From Beaufortia kweichowensis (taxonomy: Eukaryota; Chordata; Actinopteri; Cypriniformes; Gastromyzontidae), in NCBI GenBank assembly GCA_019155185.1, contig CM032804.1:8342492-8406491 (forward strand): DNA of 64,000 nt. Direction: 5' to 3'. The number at the start of each line of letters is the position of its first letter. Positions within the stretch are counted from its first letter, which is position 1. Below the pieces are notes generated by a model. It saw only the letters and a program-made list of their open reading frames with translations. It was not told the DNA's origin and searched no databases. Made by a program: the position numbers and the translations under genes. Positions 23,316-36,607 of the stretch are shown piece by piece.

Positions 23316-26300
23316 ATGGTGAGTTTCTCCGCTTTGATTGAGCAGCAGCCAGTGAACCCAGCGACCCCCCTCCGCCTCTATTGTGGTGAGGTACGCTAGC
23401 ATGCGCGCTAACTGTGGGGTATTGGTCAGAAACTTCACGTTGTTACATTGACGAAACGTCTACCAACATATGTTTTTCCTGCAGTAGAGATGCTTTTATG
23501 CGGCCGTTCATAAATGAATTAGACTAAACGCAGTATTCATCAGATCTTGTTGTGTAGTGGGGGGTCTAGTTATCAGGATGTATGACTGTCACGTATGTAT
23601 CTAAATATTTTATATTTTCAGGTTGAAAAAGACTAAAGCAAAGCCTTCGGGTTTTTACACATGGCTTTGTGCTGCCACCGACCCAGTTAAGTTCACAGGA
23701 AGGTGAAGGGGTTTATCCGTGAGGTAGTGCTTAACTTGCACTGTGTTTATTTAAATGTTTTGAAACAAAACATGCACACGACGAAGAGCTCGGTTTGGTT
23801 TTTCCTGTCAATGTTGCTCTGCATCGCTTTGTTTTGCAAGAAATGTCACACAGCCCGGTAGGAGATAATGTTGCCTGTAGCCTGTTGGGGCTTAAAGGGA
23901 AATTGTATTCATCATGTTTTAACTTTCCTTTAGAGAGTTTGACATTAATCATTTGTCTTTACAGAGTTCAACATTAATCATTATTTAACTCTGATATATT
24001 CTTGTGTTTTAATAACCATTATTTACTCTCATATATTTTGGTGTTGATATTAATCATTATAATAACATTAATCAGTAAAACAATATTAATCACTATTTGC
24101 TCTATATATATATATTTCATAGACTGGTGTGCTTGTATGAAATGTTTGGCTGTGGAAATTTACCAAGGAGAGAGAAGGACTGGTATAACCATATATGAAA
24201 TGAGCTATCTTAGGTCAAAGTGCCCTAAGCACTCCAAATACGTGTTTTGCCCTTTACAAAATGTTGTTTGTGCAGACTAAGCCTTTATCTTTGCAGACCT
24301 AGCAGGAAAGCCGGAGATAACCATGACCAAATTCGGGAAAAAGGTGCCAACAGGTCTGGGTTGCTGGCCTTGGCAGCTGTCCACGTCCATCAAAGAAGAC
24401 GACTTTAAATACTGAAAGTTTTAGGGAAAGAGAGGTCACTTGGTCGTATTGCTCGATTGGTGAACTCCTAGGATTATATAACTAGGGACAGAATTCTGCA
24501 TATTTTCTTCAAGTGTGATATTATTCAATATATTTTTGACTGTTAAAATAAATCATTTTAAAGATATTTTTTGAGTCTTCATTCCTGGATAAACGAACAC
24601 GCAGACTTGAAGGATTAATTGCCAAGTCCAACAGGCTCCTGATGTGTCTTTCTGCCGTTATATGTAGCGTGCTATCATAAAATAATGTACAGGTGTATCT
24701 GTCGTCATGCCTGCTTTCTCTTACTTGCATACATTTACATTGTATTCATTTGTCATATTTATGCAAAGTGACTTTTAGTGCATTCAATATGAGGAAGTAT
24801 ATGCAAATGTTTAAAACGTACACCGGTGATTCTCAGCCTGAGGTCGTCATGGCAACATGTTTGTTGAATATATATGTGCATGATGATGTATGTTGACTAA
24901 ATGTTTGGTCTAAAATTTAACCTATAAAACGTAATTGTGTTATAAATCTTTACTTTGTGTTGTACCATCTATGCATTGCTGTCATTAGTAAAAGTGGTGC
25001 TTTGTTGTGGCAGCTAATAATGGGCATTAGGCAGTGGATGGTCTGATCAAAACACATCCACATATTGAGTTAAGTTGACTCCATTGAGCAATCTTCAGCA
25101 TGAAGGAACTGGCCTGTTTTTGCAAATTGATATTTTGCATGTTTCTGCGCATGGCTGCACACACAAGGCAGAACAAGTGGTACAAAAAGTGATAACATAC
25201 CTTAAAGTTGTTTTTGGAGATGTCAGTCTCTGTTGTACCGAGAGGCTCATGGCAATAACAGGCCCTTAGGGCTTTGAGATAAAACGGGCCAGATGATTGT
25301 GTACAAAGATTATTTACGTGAAGATGACAGCCTGTCCAGTTGTCAGAAGTGATTGTGGAGGCACGTTGATCCAGGTGTTTCAGTGGAATGTTCAAACTTG
25401 TTGTAACGTAAAATATGAAGGTTTCTTTAAGGAAGCTTAGCCAACAATCGCCTATATACTAACAACTAAAAGGCCTGGATATTGTGAGTGATGCCAATTT
25501 GGTCATTTATTTGCTCATATAAGTTAAAGTTCTCCTAGCTATTTGTTTGTCGTTCAGACTTGTTCCCTCATTCATGTCGTTTCAAGTCTGCCCATAGCCG
25601 TAAGCACAACTTTTTCTACTTTGTCTTGTAGAGTTTTTTTTAAGTCTGTGTGTTTGTGACATGTCTGTTTGAACTGTTAGTGCCTGGTCTACTCTCTGTC
25701 TTGACTATTCTTAGTGCTTCATACTAATGAAATTATGCCAACAAGGACTCTGGGACAGCCTCTGCTGAGTGATAATGGGACCGTTTTTTCTTTGCAAAAA
25801 GTTCTCCTTATATGGCGAACAAGAAGAAATTAGGCTTCTTTTATAGGCCTGAATAGAACTTTCCACTGAGCATATAGCTACAATAGTACCTGATGCTCTC
25901 TTACGGTATTATATGTGTTACTTACTTATTTCATGTATTTCATGATCTTTAGAGTTTAAAAATGCCTTCCTGTGTGAAAGTAAGTAGTTTTAAGTGTCCT
26001 GTTAAAAGCCAAGAGAAGAAAAAGTTGCTCCAACAGTTGTCAGATTTCATGTACAATTGAGCAAGGCATGTATCAAATGGTGAAATTCTGTTGGGTATGG
26101 TTTATTGTTTTTGATTTTATGAAACTCTGCCTCCCTTATGATAAGGTATGATAAGATCGCTGTATGGAAGATGCTGTTGGCTATGTTTTGTATCATGATG
26201 TTCCTAGATCTAGTTTTGAATTGTGTCCTGACATGTTTTAAAGTCTCCCTATTCTAAGTGAAGATCTAGTTTTTTTTTCTCTTCAATCTGCAAACACCAA

Positions 26301-29300
26301 AAACATTGGTCTGCTTTGCAAAGTACTTGTAATAATGTACAATTTCAGATTTAAACATTAGTTTTATCATATTTATTACTTGCCTCCTTCCTGTGGCTTT
26401 CTGAAGTAGTATAGTAGTGCTAGAATAGTGAGCTTACAATTCTGTTTGATTTTTAACAGACACGCCTGGTTGATGTTTTTCTCCTAGGCTATGTAACAGT
26501 ACGTGGTGAAATTTTACACCTTACATTTTCTTTCAGTCAGAGACGTACTGTGGAGTCGATTGAAACATTAGACTGTTCCTCTTAACCCCTGCCCACAACC
26601 TTTCTCTCTCATACATATTATACAGACGCCTTAGTTTTTTTCTGTCTTGTAACATTGAAAGTTTCACATCCTTGTATTGACCCCAGTGTCAGCGTCTGTC
26701 TGTGGCTCAATAGCATTTGCAAAAACGCTATCATAATTCTTTGGTAAACTTCAAACCTTTTCTGCACCCTAATGCTGACAACACTAGTTTTCCTTGACTG
26801 CTGTCACACATTTTCCAAGAGTTAAATCAGCCCTGCCATATGAAAATGAGCACTGCAATGACTAGATGGACTTTTACAACAAAGCAAAGTAGCCATAACA
26901 ATATGAGACAAAACTTGAGATGGAAATTTGAATGTTACCTCGAATGAATGAATGAAACTCAAGCTTTATAATGAAAAAACCCACAAAATATATCTTGATT
27001 TTCCTCACATTTGACACAATGACTCATTTTATTTTTTAAGTTACAGGGAGATCAATCATAACTTGCTGTTATGCAAAAATGGCCCTCTGGCAATTTTCAG
27101 TCCAGCCAGATTTGTTCAGGGCAGTTGGATAAACAATTAACCAGTGATGTACGTGTTGTTTGTGTTGTCTTACTTTCTTTTGTCCAGTCATACTTGACAA
27201 AATGTTGCCTAGTGTAATGTTTTCATGTGCTAGGTGGACGTAAGTGGAAAAAAGTGTTTGCTAAATGCCTAAATGTAAATGTAACTAAGTGAACACTGTG
27301 TGAATGGATGGTGATTCCAACTTCTCTCACTCCACTGAACTCCTGCCTATTGCCCTGGCCGTCTGGACCCATGGGAAGCAGCTGATAGGATTTGTCCAGC
27401 TAATGCGATTAAAAGAGTGTCTGCAGTCTACTACTAGAGAGAGAGAGTAATGGAGAGTGAATGTGGGTGTGTTTGGCTGTGGGAGAGAGTAAAGTACTGA
27501 CCTTTGGTAAAAGCAGGGCATAACAAATCATACTGATCTGGCAGTGTCGGAGGGGGAGAAAGGGTTTAAATATGTACACACGCTGCCATGGGTCACAGTT
27601 TAACCCAAAGACCATCTGGTTGGCTATAATTTTACATTCTTGTCCAATATTTGGCTCGTTCTCCCATACAGTATGAAATGCCATGTTTAAGGATCTTTTT
27701 TAAAAAACACATTTATTTTTTTTATTTAAGGATTCATTGAATAGTGTAATGAACCAAACTTATCAACTAAAAACATCAAAACACAGAGAAGCTGGTTATC
27801 TGATGTATAATGCAGAGTTTTTTTGATCTTTAGTTTGTGTACGGTGGAGTCTTATTACAGCGTATACAGATCTCACAGGCTGTGAATCAGTCTGAAGTTC
27901 GCTAATGGCTGATTTTAAGGGTCTCTAGGGAGGGTGTCTCAGTCCCCAGTAAAGTGCATCAGAGTAGAGCACAGGAAGAACATGTGTCATTGCTCTTTCC
28001 TGCCACAGTGCTGACAGTTGGGTAGCAGCACTATCTGTACGCGTGCGGTGAGAGAGCGTGTTTTTCTCCGTCTTATGTACAAATAAGGCAAAAAAGGACA
28101 GATGGCACCAGCCGAGATAGAGCCCTCCTTGATGGCTTTGTGCTCTTTGCTCATGTCTGTGTGTTAATACATGCAACACATTCACACATTTCTAGTCGTG
28201 TGTTTGCCACCATTTAAACTGTAAATGACAGAGCATCTTGTTGTTTTGGGTTTAAGCAGTTTGTGACAGGATTTTATTACACTTCTGTAAAGCAGACCAT
28301 AGCCAGTTTTCCACTGTGTGTCCCCCTGAGATGTTTGTAATAGGTTACTTTGTATGTGGGTTCCTGTAATGTACTTGTTTAGTCACCACATACGCTGGTT
28401 TCCAACTTATGGAAATGATGTTGTGAGATATTTGTGTGCTTGGTGAGTATATGTAAATGAACGCGTTTGACGAACATGCTACAGCAGTCTCTGAAACAGG
28501 AAGTGGGTTGAAGGTTGTCTTGCACTCGGGTATGTTGTGCTTTTATCTGATGAAGTGAAATCATGGTTTGATTCTCCTTTCAGTTTTAACACTGACTAAT
28601 ATATATATAGTGAAATGAAGGCTTAATAATAGTACAGTGATGGGCATGTTATTGAGAGGTTATGTATGATTCTTGTATCTACATATTTGAATGGCATCAA
28701 CACAGAAACACTTAAAATAAAAGGATGTCATTGTGTAATGAGAAGATTATGGATGATGAGAAATGAAAAGATCAATGGAAAGATAAAATGATGATGAGAA
28801 TCTGTTAGTGCTTGACCACAGCAAAAATGTGTTTTTGTTAATAGTTTTATTGTCAAGACTGAAAGGTTGTAATCTCATTTCAGGGCATTAATAGTGTTGT
28901 GTTTGTGTAAATGTGAGAACGAGAGAGAGTGTACTTTTTTATAGTAGCTTTAATTTGTGAAATGGGTTGTTGTCGGATGTCTGGTCTGATGTCATCAGTG
29001 ATATACAGACTTTGTGGGTTGAGAAAATAACTTTGAGTAATCAACTGTACAGATGAAAAGTATATTTGAAAGCACTGCAATTATTCTACCATAAAATATT
29101 GTATTTAAATTCCCACAAAAAAGAAAATGACATGTTGGGGTTTTTAACCACCATATGTTTTAGATTAACCCAAACTTTTTCATTCAGTACCCACCATCCC
29201 ATCTTATCCTGCCTGTTGTTGTACCAGTGGGTCCCGACCCACAGTTTGAAAAACCCTGTTTTAGATGATGAAACATACTAACTATAACATTAGGTCAATG

Positions 29301-31258
29301 CACACTCTATTATTTTCGTTTAAACAAAATTCAATAATTGTGCACCACAGTAAAGTCGAATGTTAACAAGAGTAAAAGATCACAATACACCGTAGATCTA
29401 AATAACTATATATTAAAAGTAAAGGGGTGCAATAATACATTATGTCACAGATAGAAGTGTAATATCATAATTGCCTACTCCTTGCTAAATCCCAACCATC
29501 ATCATGTGTAAGCTCTTAACCCAGCAGATCTGTGAGCGATTCAGACTTAAGATTTGTATAATAATAAAGGAGAAGGAAATGGTGTAGTGTAGGTGGAGCA
29601 GCTCTTGGCAAACCTGAGAAGTGCTTACATAAAAATCTGTCCTTTCAGCATTTAAGTCCATATGTGTGCTTCAGGAGTAATTTTATTAACAAGATTATAC
29701 TGCTTTCTGTGCCATGGCTTTCCACTTCAGTGCTATCTTGTGGGTGTCACTCAAAGCTGGACCCTGTCCTTAGTCTTTTGTCTAAAGGCTTTCTCAAATT
29801 GGTTCTTAAGATCATAACATGTAATTTTGTGGCCAGTGAAAGTTGGCAGCTGTTGACACACACAGGTTTTGAATTCAAGTGCTACAGAATGTTTGGTGCA
29901 AGCTTTGTGTGGGTTATGCAATAAATGTCATTAATATATCTTCAGTGTGGCTAAAACTAAGTTGTGTACATGGGCAAAATCCAGCCTCATAAAACCAGAT
30001 GATGGAATATCATGCTGGGAAAAGCGGCTGAAGTTAAGTTATCCCAAATTCCTCTTTTCAAATGATAAGGCCTTCAACTCTGACGATATAAAAGGGAAAG
30101 TGTTGGAAGAGAACTGTGGGAAGCTTTTTGGAGTGACGTCAGAGAAACAAGACTGCTTTGCAAAGGACAGCAGTGCTGGTGGATGAATGATGTACAGGAT
30201 TATGTTGTGGTATTCACAAGGCAGTGCCTGAAATACTGTTGCCATGGGTAACCTATGATTGTTAAGACCATTGGCTTCATTTTCTGTCTTTTTTTGTTTG
30301 TTTCCAGGACAACAGGAACTCATCTGATGACAAGCCCGTTCAGCGCTCCAAGGTAAAAGATTTTTGTATGCATCCACCTTGGGCTTCCTCCATCTGTTCA
30401 TCAGTATTTGATCATATATATGAAAATAAATTGGTGTGTCTCTTTGTTCCATCCCAGTCTTTCAGTTTCAAGACACAGAAGGAGACATGTGAAAAATGTG
30501 AGAAGACCGTGTACCCAATGGAAAGACTGGTGGCCGACAACCTCATCTTTCATTATTATGTTTTGTTTTTGTGTGAAAATCATTTTTTAATGGTTCTGTT
30601 GCAATTTGAAAAAAATCACTGCAACACCAAACTCAGGTTAGAAACTTTACACACACACACTGTGGCGAAAAGAGCAGTAAAAACATGGGTGTTGCAAACT
30701 TAGCATGAAGTTAATGCAATGCCGGTTTCAACATACCCAACCTTTGATTATCAGCATAATGTACAGCTTGTTCCAGCCAAAAGAAAGAACTACATTTTAC
30801 TTATTTTAAAACATGGTGTTTATTTCTTGTTTTCTTCTAAACAAAACTTTAATGTATTTCAAGCATTTGCTGCAAAGTCTGGCACATCCAATGACTAGTT
30901 TTTCCATCTAAAGCGCTCATTCCTATAGCTTGGTATCATTAAAACAACTTGAGTTGACAACATGGACGATACACAGTTTCTAGTTAATCATATTTGTCAG
31001 TGCTTGACATTTAATGCTGTTGAAACCTGCAGTGATAAAACACAATAAAAAATCAGCATTGCTAATGTCATGGTAATGTTGTTTCCTTTTCTATGTAGTC
31101 TGGGATCTTATGCGGCATTGCAGGGTGAGTTCTACTGCAAGCCACACTTCCAGCAGCTCTTCAAGAGTAAAGGGAACTATGACGAGGGCTTCGGTCGCAA
31201 GCAGCATAAGGAGCTCTGGGCCTCCAAGGATGCAGAGAGCATCACCAAGACTTCATAA
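23316..31258 (+). CDS. limd2: LIM domain-containing protein 2, LIM domain altered
   Basis: Small single-LIM-domain protein; in mammals it binds integrin-linked kinase and promotes cell motility. Proposed exons: 23316-23318, 30308-30352, 30458-30636, 31099-31258; 387 bases, 128 residues. The ATG at 23316 is immediately followed by donor GTGAGT, so exon 1 would give only the Met; exon 2 then reads DNRNSSDDKPVQRSK, matching the family's QRSKSFS region. I rate this start as likely but unproven. Exon 3 reads SFSFKTQKETCEKCEKTVYP and continues to LIFH, as expected, and resumes at HCNTKL, but the family residues between (the short CFCCK-type segment) are replaced by 21 unrelated AT-rich codons (30554-30616) in frame. 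This removes two zinc ligands. The last exon (SLGSYAALQGEFYCKPHF to ITKTS) is normal. Possible explanations are a decayed duplicate, an odd insertion, or an assembly fault. Confidence 0.8.
24323..24415 (+). other. Possible 30-codon small ORF in limd2 intron 1
   Basis: ATG in context AACCATGA opens 30 codons starting MTKFGKKVPTGLGCWPWQL and ending DDFKY. A good acceptor (TTTGCAG at about 24298) precedes it and AATAAA follows near 24549, so it could be an alternative terminal exon or a separate short transcript. I do not recognise the protein, and chance is not excluded. Confidence 0.2.
24725..24790 (-). repeat. SINE/L2-type 3' tail fragment
   Basis: The stretch CATACATTTACATTG, then ATGCAAAGTGACTTTTAGTG, resembles the reverse complement of the common fish tail ending in GCTAAATGACTAAATGTAAATG. 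Recognised by eye from memory; no boundaries or target duplications were found. Confidence 0.4.
27232..27286 (+). repeat. SINE/L2-type 3' tail fragment
   Basis: TTTGCTAAATGCCTAAATGT followed by AAATGTAAC is the typical 3' end of fish SINE/L2 retroposons. The body upstream is not clear. It lies inside limd2 intron 1. Confidence 0.45.
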
Positions 31259-32058
31259 TCTTCAGTCATTTCCAAGGCTCAGCTATTCCCTCCTTTGACC
31301 AATGATTAAATCCCTTTATATACTCTGCCCAACCTCCTACACACACACACACACACTTACATTTATTTTGAGCACACAGCCAGTTGAGCCAGCACTCCTC
31401 ATGATATAACGATCACAGATATCAACCATAATACAATTACCATAATACAGATGTATACACTTTCCTTCTGATTTGCTCTTATTTAGTTTCTTGTTTTATT
31501 TTAGATTTAGCAATTGTCATTTTATATTCATTTTTTTTTTTAGTATTTCTTTTATGTCTGTTGTGGAGTTCATCCACAGTGAATGGCTAGTTTATTGTGA
31601 CCAAACTCTTTAGATTCCTCATAGTTGGGATGTTACTCTTATTAGCATCGTTCTCATTTAGTTTGGCAGTACTAGTATTAATTTGTTTGTCGTAAGAGAG
31701 GTCCTAAGATGCTTGCGTACTTTAGATTATACACTCAGGTACTGATTCTGGGTTGTCGCATCAAAGTTGGCTTAAAGTGTTTATATATTTTTTCCCTTAT
31801 TTGTGTTGCAGCAATCAGTACTGTTTTCAGATTACATAGCTGGTTTACCTTTGAGTCGGAAGACTGACTGTTTTGTTGGCGCAGGGTTTTTTTTTGTGAA
31901 ACTACAGGGTAAACTGTACTGTAAGTAACTGAGTATGAGTTTGCTTCAACCCATTCTCTCTCTTTTATTTTTTCATCCCTTTACACTTTCCTTTCCTTTT
32001 CACACATCATCTTTTCAGCAATGAAAAGTATAGATTTTGTAAGACCGGTCTCTGTAGT

Positions 32059-32064
32059 AATAAA
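32059..32064 (+). other. Polyadenylation signal of limd2 (first of several)
   Basis: AATAAA 800 bases after the limd2 stop. Further signals lie at 33734-33739 and 34129-34134, so longer 3' ends are possible; the stretch 32070-34150 has no recognisable gene. Confidence 0.5.
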
Positions 32065-32220
32065 ACCTTTTTTAAAATATTATTGGGTTCCTTATGAAAT
32101 ATAATTTCATAAGACACAATGTTTGAGTTTTTATCCCCGTGTGCCATTTAAATTGACCACTTCAGGTTATTTAGTGGCTAAATTCTGAAATAGGGCCAGT
32201 TTTATCTTTCCCTTTTGTGA

Positions 32221-32304
32221 CGCCCTCTAGTGTTGTGGATGATAATCTTTTTTGGACTCCACATTACCTTGGTCTTAGCTTTAGTGTTTTAATGCCATCT
32301 AGTG
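32221..32304 (-). promoter_or_regulatory. Two CTCF-like motifs downstream of limd2
   Basis: Minus-strand CACTAGAGGGCG (32232-32221) and CACTAGATGGCA (32304-32293) resemble CTCF cores. Both are inside the likely 3' untranslated or spacer region and are predicted only by eye. Confidence 0.35.
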
Positions 32305-34639
32305 ATTACTATCACTGTTCACATGCTTATTTTACTCTTTTAGTGATATTTTACTGTTAGTGCTCTTTAGCAGACCGCACATGATAATTTTTTAAATGTT
32401 TTCTCAATTATTTTTTGCAAAGGCATCCGTACATTGGTACCACTAAGCAGAGTGAATGTACTTTGATGCACTGTACTGTACTTATGTCTTGCTGCATGGG
32501 ACCAAGCTTGTACAACAAATTAAGATATTCACAGGGAACAAGGTCTCAGAGGAAATGACATTTTCGATGCTTCGCACCATTGCCTTTTCCCCCCTCCACC
32601 ACTTCCTATCATCGCATAGTTATTTCCTGTGGGCATCTCTGTGACAGGGTTTCTGTGGGAGTTTGCGAGTACATACGTAACGGTGTGACTCCTAAGCATT
32701 GCTCAGGAATATAGATGGGTCACAATGATCCAACTGTGTAACCCTCAGTGTTCATTGTTAAAAGCGGATGCTCACTTGAACTTTTCTGTTGACTAAATAG
32801 CAGATATGTTTCAGAATGGTGGAGTTTTTGTCATGCTCTAGCTAGAGAGCAAGGAGGGGGGTGCTGAAGATGCTGTAAATTAAAACGAACACTTCCACAT
32901 CAGAGGTTTTATATGCACATGTCGGTGTGAAACTGTGACTTTGCATCTCGTGATTTGTCACTGTGGCCATTTTATGCGACATCATAACCTGTGACCTTTC
33001 TAGTGATTCATGTACTGTTAATGAATCAGTTGCCTCTGTGTTTTGATTATGTTGCTCTTGTGTTTTGTAGTAAACAAATGGTAAAGACAGGTATTCTGAT
33101 GTGTCTGTGTGTTAAATACCATAAGAAAGTGGTCTGTTGATAATTTTGTCATTAGTGTAGGTCCATGATGGTGGGTTTTGTATTTGTAGTATGCTGTCTG
33201 CCTTCAAGTGCAATGGCCTTTTGTTTGTATGTTTAAGGAGATGCTACATTAGACTTGTAAAGCCATTGAGAATCATCCAAATGTTTTCATTAACTTGAAT
33301 GCCAATGCCACAAAAGTCCCTCTGTATATATACTTACAATTACTGTGAAAATGAAATGCATTGTGAATTTAAGAAGAATTATCAACAACTCTTAAAACAG
33401 GAATAATATTTTCATATTAAGCCTTAGACTTTTCGTTATATTTTTGTTTTCAAATGCTTCATGCGAACACCATGTTTCTCAGCTTCCTATTAAAATTTTC
33501 TCTAGTTGCAAAATCTGCAGGTATTAAAACTCCTCTAAAACTCACTCTCAATGTTGCACCTTTAAATGATTTGGCCATATTTACAATGATTTTTCTTCCT
33601 TATAGATCAACCTTTTCCACAGATACATATAACTGTGTTTCACACAAATTGTAAATGTGTTTGCGCCAAGGTACAAATTATAAAATACCCTGCAAACCCT
33701 CCCTTTCGTTTATAAACTTGCATGAACAAATGAAATAAAAGGTACTCTTGTCTTGCTCTTTTCTGATGGATTTGTAGTTCTTTTAAGTTTGTGGATGTTT
33801 AATGTTGCAAAAGAATATTTTCAGATGCAGTTGACATTGACCTCTTGAAACCAAACAGAGATTGATGCACGCAAAGTGTATTACTATATCTAAAACTTGA
33901 TCAGCAGAACAGGTGGCCTTAAAGCAGAAGGATGTCTTAGCTCTTTTATCCTCATCAGGTTTAATTATGTTTTTGTACTTTAACCAACTTTAAATTCAAC
34001 TGCAACAAGTTTATAATAAAATGCAAAGTCTCTTTCTTTCATTGTCCACAGTCTCATCTGCTCTGTTTCTCCCTTTTTAGTTTTTGTTGCACATTTTTAA
34101 TTTTTGTACATGCTTTTTGGAAAAGATAAATAAATGGTATGCTGATGTTTCATCTGTCTTTTGGGTGTTCTCTTTGATAGTAAAGCAGATAGTAATGATT
34201 ATAACTTGAGAGATGTTTTACAAATTAAAGTACTATTCAAAAGTTTGGATCACTTGAATCAATATCTCACTAGTAGACTTCATTCATAAACCTTTTTATA
34301 CTGATGCTTCTGTAATACTTTTCCTGGGTGTGGTTAACAGTATGTCTAATAAGTTATTTTGCTTATTATACATTTTTGCCTGCACAGTTGCAGATGAATT
34401 TGATGCAGCAGTGATGGCTGCTAAAACAGGTCCGCTATCGCAAATAATGCACAGAAGACAGTGCAACATTACTATAACAACATAAATAATTAAAACATAT
34501 AGTGGATGTCTATAATGCATTAAAACTCATGAAACGCAATATTTATTTATTTATTTAAATACAGAATCCCTCAATCAAACTTTCAGTCTGGTAATTTCAC
34601 CAATGATAATTCAATTCTGACTTCTACGTCATAAATATG

Positions 34640-35918
34640 TGCACTACCTCTAGCGCGTCATCGAGCATGAACTAAAGAGAGGAACAGCGCGCCCCCGAGC
34701 GTACGCAAAGTCTGAGCGTATACCACAGTTGTCATCTTGAACATGTTATGGACATTTTTAACGGAATGCGATGCAATTTGTCACCGACAATGATGAAAAA
34801 TCGTGAAGGCAAGTTTATTCTTGCACGTGCATTAACGTGACGAACTTTTGGCTGCTTTTGATGGAAGCGAGTTTATGGGTTCCGGTGACGAACTGCTTTT
34901 CGATGTCAGGAAACTCACTGCGCTAAAGATTCATTCTAGCATCTGCTGTTTATCACCGTCACGAGATTTATATCACCTAAAGGTCTCATCTGCCGTTGTA
35001 TGCAACCCAAATAACTTCAACGGCCTTTGGGGAATATATTTTTGCACTTTCGCTGAGTTTTAACTTGTCATTCGAGTCGCAGACATCAACGGAAAGCGGA
35101 ATTTGTTCTCGAAGTTCAAGTAGCCGCTGGCTGTAATGCGCACCATTTCTTTTGTCCACGATATCGCCAGTGGGATTTGTGTGTCATTCTCCTAATACAT
35201 TTTTTTCGCTTTGGGCTCGATAAAGTGGATACGTGAATGCTTTTTTCACAGTCACATGCCTTCATTCAAAACTATTTGTCGCATAATAATGCGGAGATTG
35301 TTCATGCATCGAGCTGAGGGCTCCTTTTCTTTTCATGTGGTTATACGAACTTATTATCCACAGGTGTTGGATTGATGCATGTTTATCTAGTTGCCTTTCG
35401 CTTTAAACGTGAAAACTGCGGTGAACTGCCACGCACACTTCGACGAAGGAAAAATATGCATACTTAGCAGGAAAAGAAGCCATCAAAATTACGGAAATCG
35501 CTTCGTCGTTTTCCTCCAGTCTGCTGTTACAAATGGATTTTCTTAAAGAAACTCGCTTACATATGCGCCATTAGTGTTATTTTATGACATCTGAAGTTCG
35601 TTATTCAGATTTCCCCCTCGTTATTGTGTGTCTAAAGGTCTCTTCACTGGTTTGAGGAATAAGCTCTGCATCATAAACTCAGCGGATGGTATGGGAGACC
35701 CTCAGGTGTCCGCGCACCTGGACGCGCTTTAGCGATGACAGCGACCTGTCCAGTTCACCCTGCAGGTGGAAAGACTGGATAGTTATCGTCTCGCACGTTG
35801 CGTAAACTGTGATTGTAACTACAACGTTGAACACATCGAGATTTCAAGAGAGGACTGAAAGCTCCTTCGCCTGCGTGGACACGGAAGGTTGGACATCTGT
35901 ACTTCAACCAAAGCTCAG
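34640..35918 (+). promoter_or_regulatory. Probable map3k3 promoter and 5' untranslated exon
   Basis: CpG-containing, less AT-rich stretch with AGCGCGCCCCCGAGCGTACG near 34687, ending in a consensus donor CTCAG/GTGAGC at 35918/35919. No convincing coding frame starts here. A second untranslated exon joins at acceptor TTTTAG, 39143, and runs to the start codon at 39220. Confidence 0.45.
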
Positions 35919-36363
35919 GTGAGCTTTAGCTAATGTTAATATGGCTGGTTAAATGAGGATTTCCCCATTGGCCTTTTATGTTCACTAGATATATTTACAT
36001 AATTTGCTTGTGTCTGTTTTTAATGGCACCCATGTGACTAATATCAGGTGTTTACTGCAAGCCATAGCAATCAGGTGATTCATCATTACTGTAAATGAAA
36101 ACAATAAGCATTATTTGGCATGGACTGCTGATGGGAGTTGTTCATATTCATATGTGAATCTGCATGTAAAAATCAAATTATTTGGTAACAAGCATCAATG
36201 TTTGATTTCACGTGTAAATATAATTACGATTTGACATGTTATTTTCACAGAGTGTTCTTCACAATATGTAGGATGATTTTGTGTAGAAAACAGTAAATCA
36301 CAAGATATGACTTTAGCTGGGTCACAATTTACATGATCTGGAAAATCTGATTTGTGTTTTTTG

Positions 36364-36607
36364 TTAAAAGGATAGTTCACCCAAAAAAGGACAATCCTTT
36401 CATTATTTGCTCATCTTCAAGTCAAGCCAGTATGACATTTCTTCTGCAGAACACAAAAGAGGATATTTTGAAGAATGTTGGTGACCAAACAACACTCACT
36501 GCTATTGAATTTCACAAAACCAGTGAGACATTTCTCAGAATATCTGCTTTTGTGTTTCACAAAAAAGTCACAAAATTTTAGAATTTTTAGTTGAACTATC
36601 CCTTTAA
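36364..36607. mobile_element. Short inverted-repeat DNA element (MITE)
   Basis: The left end TTAAAAGGATAGTTCACCC mirrors the right end GTTGAACTATCCCTTTAA. This is the very common cyprinid element with the internal text GTTCACCCAAAA. It is 244 bases with no coding potential and lies in the first map3k3 intron. TTAA at the ends may be the target duplication. Confidence 0.7.

Larger units (their letters stand above)
23319..30307 (+). other. Large first intron of limd2
   Basis: Seven-kilobase stretch bounded by GTGAGT and a TTTCCAG acceptor under the proposed limd2 model. Apart from the small ORF and retroposon tails listed separately, I see no other exon with recognisable homology. An unrecognised frame at 29947-30186 is probably chance. 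Confidence 0.5.

Noticed and set aside
29947..30186. 80-codon open frame before limd2 exon 2
   Set aside because: No recognisable domain or homologue, no good acceptor at its start; probably a chance frame in the intron.
34205..34260. Possible transposon end with ACTATTCAAAAGTTTGGATC
   Set aside because: Resembles a common fish repeat start, but no partner end or target duplication was found.
34848..35063. Open frame MAAFDGSEF... in the map3k3 5' region
   Set aside because: No homologue recognised, and it is not spliced to the kinase frame; most likely part of the untranslated leader or promoter.
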